Source: Sphingobacterium multivorum
GTDB lineage: Bacteria; Bacteroidota; Bacteroidia; Sphingobacteriales; Sphingobacteriaceae
Length of the DNA stretch: 64,000 nt
Assembly (NCBI RefSeq): GCF_039511225.1
Contig: NZ_CP154261.1
Coordinates: 1,984,001-2,048,000, forward strand
Reading direction: 5' to 3'
Shown here: piece by piece, positions 9,421 to 18,883 of the stretch
How the letters are laid out: each line of letters starts with the position of its first letter
Position numbering within the stretch: the stretch's first letter is position 1
Made by a program: the position numbers and the translations under genes
Notes under the pieces: generated by a model
What the model was told of the DNA's origin: nothing
The model's database searches: none
The model's input: the letters and a program-made list of their open reading frames with translations, nothing else

Positions 9421-10617
9421 GTGAGTATACTATACGATGCCATCATTATTGGGGGTGGAGCCTGTGGTTTGATGTGTGCAGCCCAAGCAGGGCTAATTGG
9501 GAAGAAGACCTTGGTCCTTGAACGAAACGATAAGGTCGGCGCGAAAATCTTGATTTCCGGAGGTGGGCGCTGTAATTATACAAATATTGGTAGCAGTCCC
9601 GCTAATTTTATTTCCGAAAATCCAGATTTTTTACATGGTATATTCAAACAATGGACCGTGGACGATACCATTACATTTTTTGAACAATATGGTATTGTGG
9701 GGCATGAAAAAACACTGGGGCAGTTGTTTCCAGAGACTAATAAAGCAAAAGATATCGTTGCTGTATTTTCAAAAATTTTATATGAGACAGGGCAGGATAT
9801 AGCCTTGAATACCTTGGTTAAATCTGTAGAAAAAGACGATAATGGCTTTTTGGTAACAGTAGAAAATGCAAAAGGTGAGTCTCGATACCATGCCCATAAA
9901 GTTGTTGTTTCTTCCGGTGGGCTTCCGGTCCAAAAACTTGGTGCTTCAGACTTTGGATTACGTCTAGCCAAACAATTTGGCTTGAATGTAGTTGGTACAG
10001 CGCCTGCATTAGTCCCTTTGACGATAACTGGAAAAGATGCAGATTGGTATAGTTCTTTGGCTGGAAATTCGGTGTTCTCGAAAGTGTCTGTTGCCGGAAT
10101 GTCTTTTGAAGAGAATATTCTCTTTACGCACTGGGGGTTAAGCGGACCTGCAATTCTTCAAATATCAAGTTATTGGCGGCCTGGACAGGAGATTACGATT
10201 GATCTCTTGCCTAATTTTAATTTAGATAACCTGATTAAACAGGAGCGACAATACGGCGGAAAGCGACTTGTTTCACAATTGCTAAACGATTATTTCAGCA
10301 GGAAATTGGTCGATGCCCTTGGAAAATTTCTAACGTTGGATACCAAAATTGCTTCCCTTAGTAAAGCTGACGCGAAATTGATTGTCGATACGATCCATCG
10401 CTTCAAGGTAAAACCTGCGGGAGATAAGGGGTATGATAAAGCCGAGGTCATGCGTGGAGGAGTATCAACGGAAGAACTTCACCCCAAGACCTTAATGTCC
10501 AAAAAAGTGAAAGGCCTTTATTTCGGAGGGGAAACTGTTGATATTACGGGGTGGCTTGGCGGCTATAATTTCCAATGGGCTTGGGCTAGTGGTTATGCCA
10601 TCGCCCAAGACATTTAG
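9421..10617 (+). CDS. NAD(P)/FAD-dependent oxidoreductase of the HI0933/YhiN (BaiN) family
   Basis: Flavoprotein of about 398 aa with an N-terminal FAD fold (AIIIGGGACGLMCAAQAG), the family-diagnostic KILISGGGRCNYTN near residues 42-55, and the C-terminal FGGETVDITGWLGGYNFQWAWASG. Members are widespread in bacteria but their substrate is mostly undefined. It begins with GTG at 9421, 9 nt after the previous stop, in a probable argS-oxidoreductase-yhiN operon. It converges with the WYL regulator with a 10-nt gap. Confidence 0.9.
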   Translation: MSILYDAIIIGGGACGLMCAAQAGLIGKKTLVLERNDKVGAKILISGGGRCNYTNIGSSPANFISENPDFLHGIFKQWTVDDTITFFEQYGIVGHEKTLGQLFPETNKAKDIVAVFSKILYETGQDIALNTLVKSVEKDDNGFLVTVENAKGESRYHAHKVVVSSGGLPVQKLGASDFGLRLAKQFGLNVVGTAPALVPLTITGKDADWYSSLAGNSVFSKVSVAGMSFEENILFTHWGLSGPAILQISSYWRPGQEITIDLLPNFNLDNLIKQERQYGGKRLVSQLLNDYFSRKLVDALGKFLTLDTKIASLSKADAKLIVDTIHRFKVKPAGDKGYDKAEVMRGGVSTEELHPKTLMSKKVKGLYFGGETVDITGWLGGYNFQWAWASGYAIAQDI

Positions 10618-10627
10618 GCGTGAAATA

Positions 10628-11680
10628 TTATTCATTTCGTGAATTTAACGCCTTATCAACAGCTTTCTCAGCATAGAGTTGTGCAGCAGCAGCCAAGCGT
10701 AGTTTTATTCTCGTTTGTAAATTTCTTGGCGAGAGTACTTTAATAGCTTCGCCGAATCCTAAAATTTCTCTTTCCAATTCAAAATTAAGTACGACATCGA
10801 TGCGAATTAAGATGGAGCCATCCTCCTTTTTGTCTAAAACCTGCTGTGAAGAATGCAAGGGTTTTGTTGCTACATAAGGTGCATTTTTTGCATTGACTTG
10901 CAATATCACCCGGTGGCCGCGGTCTTTTTGTGTCTTCGTTACACCTATGGTATCCGAAAAGTAACGTTCGAAATCGACCCCTGTATACTCCTTGTATGAA
11001 TTTTTGCCCATTTCCTCGATGGCATTGATCCGATCAAGCGCCAGCGTCATTAATCCTTCATTCTTTTTATGCTGACCAATTAGAAACCATCGATTCCGAT
11101 ATTCTTTTAAGAGATATGGGGAGAAGACCAGATCCTGCTGTTGTGTTGCTTTGAACGATTGATAGCTGATCAGGAGTGGTGTTTTTTCCCGAATGGCTTG
11201 ATGGAGCATGCTGATAAAAGAAAGACCTTTTAGCAGATTGTTGCTTTCCATTTGTATAATAGAGGGTGAATTGTCCTTTTTGGTATGGATGCTATCTTCA
11301 AGCCGTGCAACAATATCGCTCATTTCATCAAAGCTGGAGAAACCGCTCACATGCTTAAGTACCTCTACTGCCTCCTTCATTTTTTGCATGTCACCGACGG
11401 AAATCGGTGAATTGCTAATGCTATAGTTGGGATCTTCATAGGTGTAGAATTTTCGGTGCAACACGACAATAGGCGCATTGTAGCCGAGCTTATTGCTACG
11501 CATGAGCTGAATATCACCTTGTATGGTGCGTTTACTTATCCCATTTTTGATTCCTTCAAATTCATAGAGTGCATCGGAAACCTTTTCCATAAGATCTTCC
11601 AAGGTCCATTTACGATGTCGCAAGCGAAGGCAATGGTCAATCGTTTTATAACGTATGAGAGCTAGTTTATTGAGTGCCAT
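10628..11680 (-). CDS. WYL-domain transcriptional regulator
   Basis: 350-aa predicted DNA-binding regulator. The N-terminal part (about 1-80) looks like a winged helix, and the middle and C-terminal part is a WYL domain with the ligand-binding-like segment RNRWFLIGQHKKNEGLMTLALDRI near residues 191-214, here RWFLIG in place of the canonical WYL string. WYL proteins often sense nucleic acids or nucleotides and regulate DNA damage or defence genes, but no such genes are adjacent, so the target is unknown. It diverges from rnpB. Confidence 0.82.
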   Translation of the reverse strand: MALNKLALIRYKTIDHCLRLRHRKWTLEDLMEKVSDALYEFEGIKNGISKRTIQGDIQLMRSNKLGYNAPIVVLHRKFYTYEDPNYSISNSPISVGDMQKMKEAVEVLKHVSGFSSFDEMSDIVARLEDSIHTKKDNSPSIIQMESNNLLKGLSFISMLHQAIREKTPLLISYQSFKATQQQDLVFSPYLLKEYRNRWFLIGQHKKNEGLMTLALDRINAIEEMGKNSYKEYTGVDFERYFSDTIGVTKTQKDRGHRVILQVNAKNAPYVATKPLHSSQQVLDKKEDGSILIRIDVVLNFELEREILGFGEAIKVLSPRNLQTRIKLRLAAAAQLYAEKAVDKALNSRNE

Positions 11681-11817
11681 GTTTTTTTGATAGATTGAAA
11701 ATACAAAAACTTTCTTTATCTACGCAAGGTGATTGCGTAGATTTTTGTGCCTGTCATGCAAAAAGGATCGTCTTTTCGAAATTGAAAAGAAATTCGGGTT
11801 TATCCGAGTAAAATAGC

Positions 11818-11825
11818 TACTTTTG
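11818..11825 (+). promoter_or_regulatory. -7 box of the RNase P RNA promoter
   Basis: TACTTTTG matches the Bacteroidota -7 consensus TAnnTTTG exactly and ends a few nt before the 5' strand of helix P1 (about 11829), so the expected transcription start coincides with the mature RNA end. I see no clear -33 TTTG. Confidence 0.5.
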
Positions 11826-11828
11826 CGC

Positions 11829-12210
11829 AGAAGCAAACTGGTTCTATCGCTGCTCTTTTTTGAGAGGAGAGGAAAGTCCGGGCAACATAGAGCAACACGC
11901 TTCCTAACGGGAAGGCTGTTATGAAAGTAGCAGACAGAAAGTGCCACAGAAAATATACCGCTTTTCGGAGTAAGGGTGAAAACGTAAGGTAAGAGCTTAC
12001 GGTCTTGTATGGCGACATACATTACGGTAAACCTCGTGTGTTGAAAGACCAAATAGGTTGCGAAATTCGAAGGCTGCTCGTCTTCTTTCAATGTATTGGA
12101 ATTCGTAATGGGTAGGTTGATTGAGTTTGTCAGCGATGGCAAATCTAGATAAATGATAGAAATTCCACTTCGGTGGTCTACAGAACCCGGCTTACAAGGT
12201 TTGCTTCTTT
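11829..12210 (+). ncRNA. rnpB: RNase P RNA (class A)
   Basis: Catalytic RNA that removes tRNA 5' leaders. The universal 5' signature GAGGAAAGTCCGGGC starts near 11868 and the conserved 3' signature ACAGAACCCGGCTTACA near 12180; these form the P4 core. The ends pair as helix P1: AGAAGCAAAC (11829-11838) with GTTTGCTTCT (12199-12208). The internal segment AGGGTGAAAACGTAAGGTAAGAGC near 11970 corresponds to the P10/11-P12 area. Open frames across this stretch on the minus strand are spurious. Confidence 0.96.
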
Positions 12211-12277
12211 TTCGCTAATTGCCAAAAAAACCTTATATTGATTCCCATAATTGAAAAAATAGCATAACTCTCGATTT

Positions 12278-13669
12278 ATGAGTACAATTTTAATCATTGA
12301 TGATGAGCGCGCCATCAGAAGTTCGTTGCGTGATATCTTGGAATATGAAGATTATACGATTTTAGATGTCGACAATGGCCGGGATGGATTAGATATTTTA
12401 AAAAAGGAAAAAATAGATCTTGTGCTCTGTGATATCAAGATGAATACGATGGATGGGATGGAAGTTTTGGCGGAAGCACATCAAAGCAGCCCGGACATCC
12501 CTTTTATTATGATTTCTGGACATGGTACGATTGAAACAGCTGTTGAAGCAGCGAAAAAAGGAGCATTTGACTTTTTAGAAAAACCGCTGGACCTGAACAG
12601 ATTATTGATCACAGTACGGAATGCACTGGATAAAAGCTCCCTTGTCACCGAAACCAAGGTACTGAAACGGAAAGTTAGCAGTTCGAAAACAAAAGATATA
12701 TTGGGTGAGTCTGGGGCAATCAAACGTATTAAAGAGACAATTGATCGCGTAGCTCCAACGGAAGCCCGTGTATTGATTACCGGAGCAAATGGTTCTGGAA
12801 AGGAGCTTGTAGCACGTTGGCTGCATGAGAAATCGAATCGCGCGCAGGGACCCCTTATTGAAGTGAACTGTGCTGCGATACCTTCCGAATTAATTGAATC
12901 TGAATTATTCGGACATGAAAAAGGATCCTTTACATCCGCGATTAAACAGCGTATCGGAAAATTTGAACAAGCGAGTGGCGGAACATTGTTCTTGGATGAG
13001 ATCGGAGACATGAGTCTATCCGCTCAAGCTAAAGTGTTACGGGCGTTACAGGAACATAAAATCACCAGAGTGGGGGGCGACAAAGAAATTGACGTCAATG
13101 TCAGGGTAGTCGCTGCGACCAATAAAGATCTCTTGAAGGAAATTGAAGAAGGTAATTTTAGAATGGACTTGTATCACCGCCTGTCGGTAATCTTGATTCA
13201 TGTGCCTGCTTTGATCGACCGTGTGGATGATATTCCCCTGCTTTCAACAAATTTTTGTGAAGAAATCTGTATGGAATACGGGATACCTGTAAAGGAAATT
13301 ACGGCTGCTGCCATGCGGGAATTGAGCCATCTTCCTTGGACAGGTAATATTCGGGAATTGCGCAATATGATTGAACGGTTAATTATTTTGAGTGATCGAT
13401 CTATCACAGATAAAGATGTTGTCGCATTTGCTAATCCTTCTCGTGAACCGGTAAACGGTATAGCCCATGAAAAAGGCGCAACGAATTACGGATTAGATAT
13501 GGACTCCTTTGATTCGTTTCAAGATTATAAAGATCATGCGGAGAAAGAATTTATAAAATATAAATTGGAAAAAAATAATTGGAACGTCTCCAAGACGGCC
13601 GATGATCTTGATATTCAACGTAGCCACCTGTATAGTAAAATAGAGAAGTTTGGTCTAAAAAGAGATTAA
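12278..13669 (+). CDS. NtrC-family sigma-54-dependent response regulator (orphan)
   Basis: 463-aa three-domain regulator: receiver (1-120) with phospho-acceptor D52 in LVLCDIK; AAA+ sigma-54 activator domain (about 140-380) with Walker A GANGSGKE at 169-176 and Walker B GGTLFLDEIGD; and a C-terminal Fis-type helix-turn-helix (WNVSKTADDLDIQRSHLYSKI). The loop that contacts sigma-54, normally GAFTGA, reads GSFTSA at 216-221. No histidine kinase gene is adjacent, so its signal is unknown. It lies about 70 nt after rnpB. Confidence 0.92.
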   Translation: MSTILIIDDERAIRSSLRDILEYEDYTILDVDNGRDGLDILKKEKIDLVLCDIKMNTMDGMEVLAEAHQSSPDIPFIMISGHGTIETAVEAAKKGAFDFLEKPLDLNRLLITVRNALDKSSLVTETKVLKRKVSSSKTKDILGESGAIKRIKETIDRVAPTEARVLITGANGSGKELVARWLHEKSNRAQGPLIEVNCAAIPSELIESELFGHEKGSFTSAIKQRIGKFEQASGGTLFLDEIGDMSLSAQAKVLRALQEHKITRVGGDKEIDVNVRVVAATNKDLLKEIEEGNFRMDLYHRLSVILIHVPALIDRVDDIPLLSTNFCEEICMEYGIPVKEITAAAMRELSHLPWTGNIRELRNMIERLIILSDRSITDKDVVAFANPSREPVNGIAHEKGATNYGLDMDSFDSFQDYKDHAEKEFIKYKLEKNNWNVSKTADDLDIQRSHLYSKIEKFGLKRD

Positions 13670-13730
13670 TCATTTCGTGGAAATTTAGTTTAGCAGCTGT
13701 GAACGCAGATTTAGCTTAAACAAATGGTAT

Positions 13731-13765
13731 AAAAAAAGAGATTCTTCAAAGAATCTCTTTTTTTA
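13731..13765. terminator. Intrinsic terminator between convergent genes
   Basis: Stem AAAAAAAGAGATTCTT / AAGAATCTCTTTTTTT around a short loop near 13747, with a T-tract on the plus strand and the mirror A-tract giving Us on the minus strand. It sits between the convergent response regulator and HAD genes. Confidence 0.85.
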
Positions 13766-13826
13766 TCGGTATTGAGCGAAGACATCTGGAATCATCGGAA
13801 TAAGTGTCGGCAAACCCACAACCAAA

Positions 13827-14498
13827 TTATAATTCTTGTGTTTTTAAAATGGCCTTTACATTGGCAACTGATATTTCTGTATAATTATTTATATAATCAT
13901 CACTTACAGGCAATTCTTCTTTTTTATGTGTTGAAAGTACAGCAACAACTTTCATTTCGGCATTTTTCGCTGCGGTAATACCAGAAAAAGAGTCTTCAAA
14001 AACAATACAGCGGTCAACAGGAATTTGCAGGTTTTCTGCAGATTTTAGGTAAACCTCAGGATGTGGCTTATGTAGTTTTACATCTTCGCTGCTCAGTGTG
14101 GAAGAGAAGAGTTGGCGTATATTCAATTCGTCCAGAATTAAATCCATATTCTCTTGGGGAGCAGAAGTCGCCACAGCAAGCTTAAAACCGTTATTTTTTA
14201 ATTCCGTTAGAAACTCAATTAAGCCCTTTATAGGGGCAACGTGTTCTTTATAAATCACTCTAAAAAGCTGCTCTTTTTCAAATTCAAGGGTCCGCAGTTC
14301 CTCAGGGGATATCGGACGTTGAAAGAAATGTTGCATAATGTAACTATTATGCTTACCATACATATGCTGCTCAAATTCCTCTTCTGTCGCCTGTTGTACA
14401 TTGTGGTTTTTAAAAAAAGCTCTAAAAGCTTCCGCATGGAAAGGGTTGGTGTGGCTGATAACACCGTCCATGTCAAATATCGCTGCGTATTCTGTCAT
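13827..14498 (-). CDS. HAD-superfamily hydrolase (beta-phosphoglucomutase/phosphatase-like)
   Basis: About 223 aa. HAD motif I is FDMDGVISHTNP near residues 8-19 (nucleophile D and acid D), motif II lies in LAVATSAPQENMDL, motif III is the K of LHKPHPEVY, and motif IV is VFEDSFSGITAAKNAEM. The cap sits between motifs I and II, as in subfamily I beta-phosphoglucomutases and sugar-phosphate phosphatases. Substrate is not predictable. The frame extends five codons upstream, but MTEYAAIFDMDG starting at 14498 places the motif at the normal distance, so that start is used. Confidence 0.88.
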   Translation of the reverse strand: MTEYAAIFDMDGVISHTNPFHAEAFRAFFKNHNVQQATEEEFEQHMYGKHNSYIMQHFFQRPISPEELRTLEFEKEQLFRVIYKEHVAPIKGLIEFLTELKNNGFKLAVATSAPQENMDLILDELNIRQLFSSTLSSEDVKLHKPHPEVYLKSAENLQIPVDRCIVFEDSFSGITAAKNAEMKVVAVLSTHKKEELPVSDDYINNYTEISVANVKAILKTQEL

Positions 14499-14571
14499 TG
14501 AGCTAATATACAATAATTGCCTTGTTTGATCGATTTTACTCCTTCATATTCTGGTAAATATTTTCTTCCGA

Positions 14572-16473
14572 CTAGAGAAAGCTTAGATTAAAGCGTCCCT
14601 TGTCGCAGCTGCTTACCTCATTATGAAATTGGAAAAAGTCTTCATATGTATTGGCAGGATAACTGCCTTCAAAAAGTTCCAATTTTCTGTAGGTGAATAG
14701 TTTATTGTCTTTCATTTCTGACCTAAATTCATACCTTCCAAAGGGTTTCTCAATAACTTTCTTCTCAGGAGTTATGTTTTTGAGCATATTTTCTGGGAGG
14801 GCAATACTAATGCTGTCGATATCGGCATAGCCTCTCTCAATGAAAATATCTTCCGTTCTATTTCTACTTTCTGCAATGCTGGAGTGTGTATTGAATAAAT
14901 TAGGCTGGATCAAAAGTTTATTACCATTTTTCACCGCATAGTTTTTAATAAAAATATTCAGGTTCTCCTCGATAAATGGATTTTCCTCCTTATGTTCAAT
15001 ATAGTTTACCTGATTAAAATTGATGTTGTCTATATTATAGTAATCCGTGAGAAGTTTATTCTTATCATTATTGCTGGCTAAAAGCACGTCCATATGGTTC
15101 TCATATTGGGTTCCGTAGAACTTGGTGTTTAAGGTACCTTGGATGCTTCCATCTTCCGAAAGTTTTAGGTCGGCATAGCGCAATTGAAGGTTGGTTGAGT
15201 TAACGTATTTCGGCGTATGCATGATAACACCACCATTTTCGGTACAGGCAACGACATCTCTATCGTCGGTAAAGTCGCTAAGAAAACCGAATGGAAGATT
15301 TTGGCTCGTGCATTCCAGCCAGGTCGTATCATTTTTGAATGGAATGCATAAGATGACGTGATTCCCGTCCTGGGCATTTGCAAAGGTTTTGTGAAAACTT
15401 TCTTTGCGTTTGCCTGCTTCGACAATACAGTAATAAGAAGGTATATTGACGGCCGACAACATGCTTCGCATGTAATTCGCCAGTGCTTTACAATCACCAT
15501 ACCCTAGGCGGTCAACCTCAGAGGCAGGAAATGGCTCCAGGCCCCCAATACCGATTTGGATACTGATGTAACGTGTGTTTTTTTGTAAGTAATTATATAG
15601 GATCTTTGCTTTGTCTTTATCTGAGCCAGCATCTTTGGTTAATGCTATGAATTTTTGTTTAGACGCCTCCGTCAAATCTTCTTTTTTGTTCAATAGGCTA
15701 TTGGATACCCATTGGCCAAATTCTTTCCAATCCCCAAAATTCCCTGTCTTACCATAATAAATAAAGTTTTTGGGAACAATGAGTACGTTTGTTCTTTTCA
15801 GGTTAGGGTTGGGGCTATAAGATTCATCTTTTTTTGCAGCGATCTGTTCAGCATTCCATGTTTTACTTTCTGTTTTGTCATTTTTCTCTTCTTTGATACT
15901 TCCTTTATAATTCGTTGTTTCAATTCGACATTCTGTGCCAATTGGTGCAATAAATTGAAAGCTACTTTTTTCTACAGATACATTATTGGACACTTCAGGA
16001 GTCCAAGAGGGAATGATCAAGTTTTGTTTACTCCTAACTTCGTATTGGTATTCGACTGTATAAGGATAGCTATGGTAATCAGGTGTATATAATTTTACAC
16101 GGGAATCGGCAAACATCGTGCTGTTGTCCACAGCGCTAATATCCTTGAAATCTTTCGTTGCAATTTTCTTTTGCAATATTCCCATTTCGTTATAGATAGC
16201 CCCCTTCAGACTCTTGATTTCCGTGGATTTATTATAATATACCGGGAGCGTGGCGTAATGGTCCCCGTTTTTATTATACACAGTTATGGCACAGGTTATG
16301 GTTGTGATGACTTGTTCGGGAGATTTCATTTCTACCACAGTTTTATCATTGCGCACAGTAGCGACAGCTCTGCTCTTTAGTGCACTTGGGATATTGGCGA
16401 CGTCGTAATTATCTTGCCCAATTGCGACGATCGGAAGCAGGAAGTAGAATAAGTTGACGAATAAGATTTTCAT
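14572..16473 (-). CDS. DUF3857 and transglutaminase-domain protein, catalytic residues intact
   Basis: 633-aa exported protein with signal peptide MKILFVNLFYFLLPIVAIGQ, an N-terminal DUF3857 beta domain (about 50-230), and a transglutaminase-like core. The core has the catalytic Cys in RLGYGDCKALANYM near residue 327, the His in NHVILCIPF near 371 and the acid residue region WLECTSQ near 386. Such proteins occur widely in Bacteroidota; the substrate is unknown, with cell-surface peptide or protein cleavage or crosslinking suggested by the fold. Its start overlaps the stop of the upstream paralogue by 4 nt (16470-16473), so the pair is translationally coupled. Confidence 0.88.
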   Translation of the reverse strand: MKILFVNLFYFLLPIVAIGQDNYDVANIPSALKSRAVATVRNDKTVVEMKSPEQVITTITCAITVYNKNGDHYATLPVYYNKSTEIKSLKGAIYNEMGILQKKIATKDFKDISAVDNSTMFADSRVKLYTPDYHSYPYTVEYQYEVRSKQNLIIPSWTPEVSNNVSVEKSSFQFIAPIGTECRIETTNYKGSIKEEKNDKTESKTWNAEQIAAKKDESYSPNPNLKRTNVLIVPKNFIYYGKTGNFGDWKEFGQWVSNSLLNKKEDLTEASKQKFIALTKDAGSDKDKAKILYNYLQKNTRYISIQIGIGGLEPFPASEVDRLGYGDCKALANYMRSMLSAVNIPSYYCIVEAGKRKESFHKTFANAQDGNHVILCIPFKNDTTWLECTSQNLPFGFLSDFTDDRDVVACTENGGVIMHTPKYVNSTNLQLRYADLKLSEDGSIQGTLNTKFYGTQYENHMDVLLASNNDKNKLLTDYYNIDNINFNQVNYIEHKEENPFIEENLNIFIKNYAVKNGNKLLIQPNLFNTHSSIAESRNRTEDIFIERGYADIDSISIALPENMLKNITPEKKVIEKPFGRYEFRSEMKDNKLFTYRKLELFEGSYPANTYEDFFQFHNEVSSCDKGRFNLSFL

Positions 16474-18443
16474 TTTTTACCGATTAATTTTATGTCTAGT
16501 TTTTGTTGTTGAATAATACGTGAATACAATTCTTTGAGCGAAAAATACTCATCGACTGAAAAGATGGGTTTGTTAAACGCCAGGCTCTGCAGAATCTCAA
16601 GTTGATTGCCATTGATTTGAGTGACGTATCTATATTTTGCAGTTGATTCGGGGAGTGCTAACGATGCATTTTGAGGTTTTTCAACAATTTCATAACGATC
16701 GGGGATTGTCAATTTGATTGTGTATTGCGTTTTTGATTTAAAGCCCATATCGACTGGATAAGTTCTTTCCTGTGCTTTAAAGGGGTTGTAGGAAATCCTG
16801 TCAATAATATTGGGCGCCAATACCAATACGTCTTGTTCCATTTGTTTGGAGACATCTAGGACGACGTCAAATTCTTCTATCAATGGTTGATCAATATTCG
16901 CTAGATTTTGGATACTTGATTTAGTTAACGTGATATTGGGCATTTCTTCGTCTAGTTTTTCCCAATATTCCTCCAAAGAATTGAATTTGGCAATATGCTG
17001 ACGTTTTAAGAAGGCTTTGTTGCCACTGCTGCTTATGGTCAGTTTTCCCTTAATTTTAGATTGTTCATCTAAAGCTCCCTCCAATATGTGGTTGACATCG
17101 GAAGATTCTTCTACCGTAAGCGGAAACCAGTCTGAGCTTTTTCTGGAGTAGATAATTCTTCCCCGTTCATTTAAGCATTGTAAAGGCAGCTGTCCAAAAG
17201 GTAGGTATGAATTGGAGGCATCTAATTTAAATTTTACGCCATCTATATCTACGCAAGCGATGACATAGTCAAAGTCGGATAATACGGGAAATAAGGCGTT
17301 AGGTGTACCGTTTCGGCGTGTTGAAAGAATTATAGGGTAGGCCTCCAGATCTGCCGCTAATAGCGCGGTTACCAGTGCTAAATTGATGTCCCCGATATTG
17401 CCGGTTCGTTTTTCCAATGCTTTTTCAATACCAGTTTCAGCATATTTACCTAAATAATTATTCCATTTTATTTGTTTGTTGATATAGTTATATATCTTTT
17501 TTGCTTTTTCTAATTTGGTGTCAGTAGGCGATACAATTGTTGCTAAATGGGCTTTGAATAAGTCTGTTTTTTTTAATTGACCTCCAAAAGCCTTTTCATT
17601 CATGAGGTCTGTATCGACGTCTTTCCAGGTTTTGCTAAATGTCTTCTTGCTACCAGTACTTGGATAAAAGATTGATTCAAGCTCATAATAGATTGCAGAT
17701 TTGAAATTGGTTGGCGAAGTCATGTAGTCCTCTTCCATAAATGCGGGGATGTTCTTCATGGTATAGGTCAATTTTGAACAGTCCATTCGCAGTCCATCCA
17801 GGAAAATATATTCTTTCAGTGCTTCGGCTTTTTGATCGGTAAGCTTGTAAGGGCCACGTAAAACTACATTGTAGGAAAAAGAAGCAGGAATAATGGCGAT
17901 ATATTGGCTTTGTATTTTGGGGATATCGTCTTGAAATTCCCATGTCTTGAAATTAAATAAATCCTGCTCCAGCGTGCGATAGGACACTTCGATAATAGAT
18001 CCTTCTTTAATATTCGGAAGGGTGAACTTATTAAGATCCAGATAGGCTGAGTAATTTTCCTTGAAAACTTTTTTATTTTCAAGCTCTGTTTTCTCGATCC
18101 TACCATTTTCTAAGTTATACGTAACAGCCTTTAGTTCGTCAAAATAGTCACGTATGTAACTTCCGCGTTTATACGAGGGAATTTCAAAATTAGCTTTTTT
18201 AAACCCTTCTTTGTTATTGATCCGGATAAGTACATGGTATTCATGTTGAAGTTTTACGCGATTATCATAATCATCAACAAAGACAGAGCTCCGTCCAAAC
18301 TCATTGAGTACGATTGCATTGGCATTGCTATCCAGGTCTGTTCGTGAAAAATCTGAAATAGAAACTTTACCAAAGTCAAAAGTTTGGGCTATACTATTTG
18401 TATAAATAGAAAATATTAAAAATAGCGTTAAAAACTGGCGCAT
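16470..18443 (-). CDS. DUF3857/transglutaminase-like protein with degenerate catalytic triad
   Basis: 657-aa paralogue of the next gene, also exported (MRQFLTLFLIFSIYTNSIAQ) and with the same domain order. In the transglutaminase core the segment that should read GYGDCKAL is GNIGDINLAL near residue 348, so the catalytic Cys is replaced; the His position reads DYVIACVD near 391, with Tyr instead of His; only the acid region KLDASNS near 405 remains. It is therefore probably non-enzymatic and may act as a partner or scaffold. It is the first gene of the pair. Confidence 0.85.
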   Translation of the reverse strand: MRQFLTLFLIFSIYTNSIAQTFDFGKVSISDFSRTDLDSNANAIVLNEFGRSSVFVDDYDNRVKLQHEYHVLIRINNKEGFKKANFEIPSYKRGSYIRDYFDELKAVTYNLENGRIEKTELENKKVFKENYSAYLDLNKFTLPNIKEGSIIEVSYRTLEQDLFNFKTWEFQDDIPKIQSQYIAIIPASFSYNVVLRGPYKLTDQKAEALKEYIFLDGLRMDCSKLTYTMKNIPAFMEEDYMTSPTNFKSAIYYELESIFYPSTGSKKTFSKTWKDVDTDLMNEKAFGGQLKKTDLFKAHLATIVSPTDTKLEKAKKIYNYINKQIKWNNYLGKYAETGIEKALEKRTGNIGDINLALVTALLAADLEAYPIILSTRRNGTPNALFPVLSDFDYVIACVDIDGVKFKLDASNSYLPFGQLPLQCLNERGRIIYSRKSSDWFPLTVEESSDVNHILEGALDEQSKIKGKLTISSSGNKAFLKRQHIAKFNSLEEYWEKLDEEMPNITLTKSSIQNLANIDQPLIEEFDVVLDVSKQMEQDVLVLAPNIIDRISYNPFKAQERTYPVDMGFKSKTQYTIKLTIPDRYEIVEKPQNASLALPESTAKYRYVTQINGNQLEILQSLAFNKPIFSVDEYFSLKELYSRIIQQQKLDIKLIGKK

Positions 18444-18508
18444 AACTATAGGTGTAATAATTCACGAATATAAGTTTTTAGCCAAAATTAAACGATACTT
18501 CCGGATAA

Positions 18509-18883
18509 TTATTTATCTAGTTGCAAAAGATTATTAATGATTTCGGTGATGTTATCGACATCTTCACCATCTTCCAGCATAGAGAATGCAAGATAGGTGG
18601 CGTAGATTTCAGGACTGAATTTTACGTGCTTATCGGCGATAAACCGGTCGATCTGTTCTTCATTGCATTCAAAATGAATACTTTGTAATTCATTGAAAAG
18701 ATTGGTTGAGATGGTCTGATGATTTTCACCACAGGCAAATCCTGCAATAATATGGAATAGAAACTTATCGGTTATTTCGTCATCTTCCTTTTTGAACATA
18801 GCACGAATATGCTTATAATCGAATTTAGTTTTTGCGCTATTCACAATAGTGTCCCAAATCTGATACTCTGCTTTAGTCTCCAT
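18509..18883 (-). CDS. Conserved-looking small hypothetical protein
   Basis: 124-aa acidic, mainly helical soluble protein (METKAEYQIWDTIVNSAKTK at the start, ending INNLLQLDK) with no signal peptide or membrane segment. I do not recognise a family. Base composition is like its neighbours. The ORF begins at ATG 18883 and is 65 nt upstream of the DUF3857 pair on the same strand, so it may be in their operon. Moderate confidence that it is coding, from its length, regular amino acid composition and orientation. Confidence 0.6.
   Translation of the reverse strand: METKAEYQIWDTIVNSAKTKFDYKHIRAMFKKEDDEITDKFLFHIIAGFACGENHQTISTNLFNELQSIHFECNEEQIDRFIADKHVKFSPEIYATYLAFSMLEDGEDVDNITEIINNLLQLDK

Noticed and set aside
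11720..12142. 140-codon minus-strand ORF
   Set aside because: It is antisense to the RNase P RNA gene, whose conserved sequence explains the open frame.
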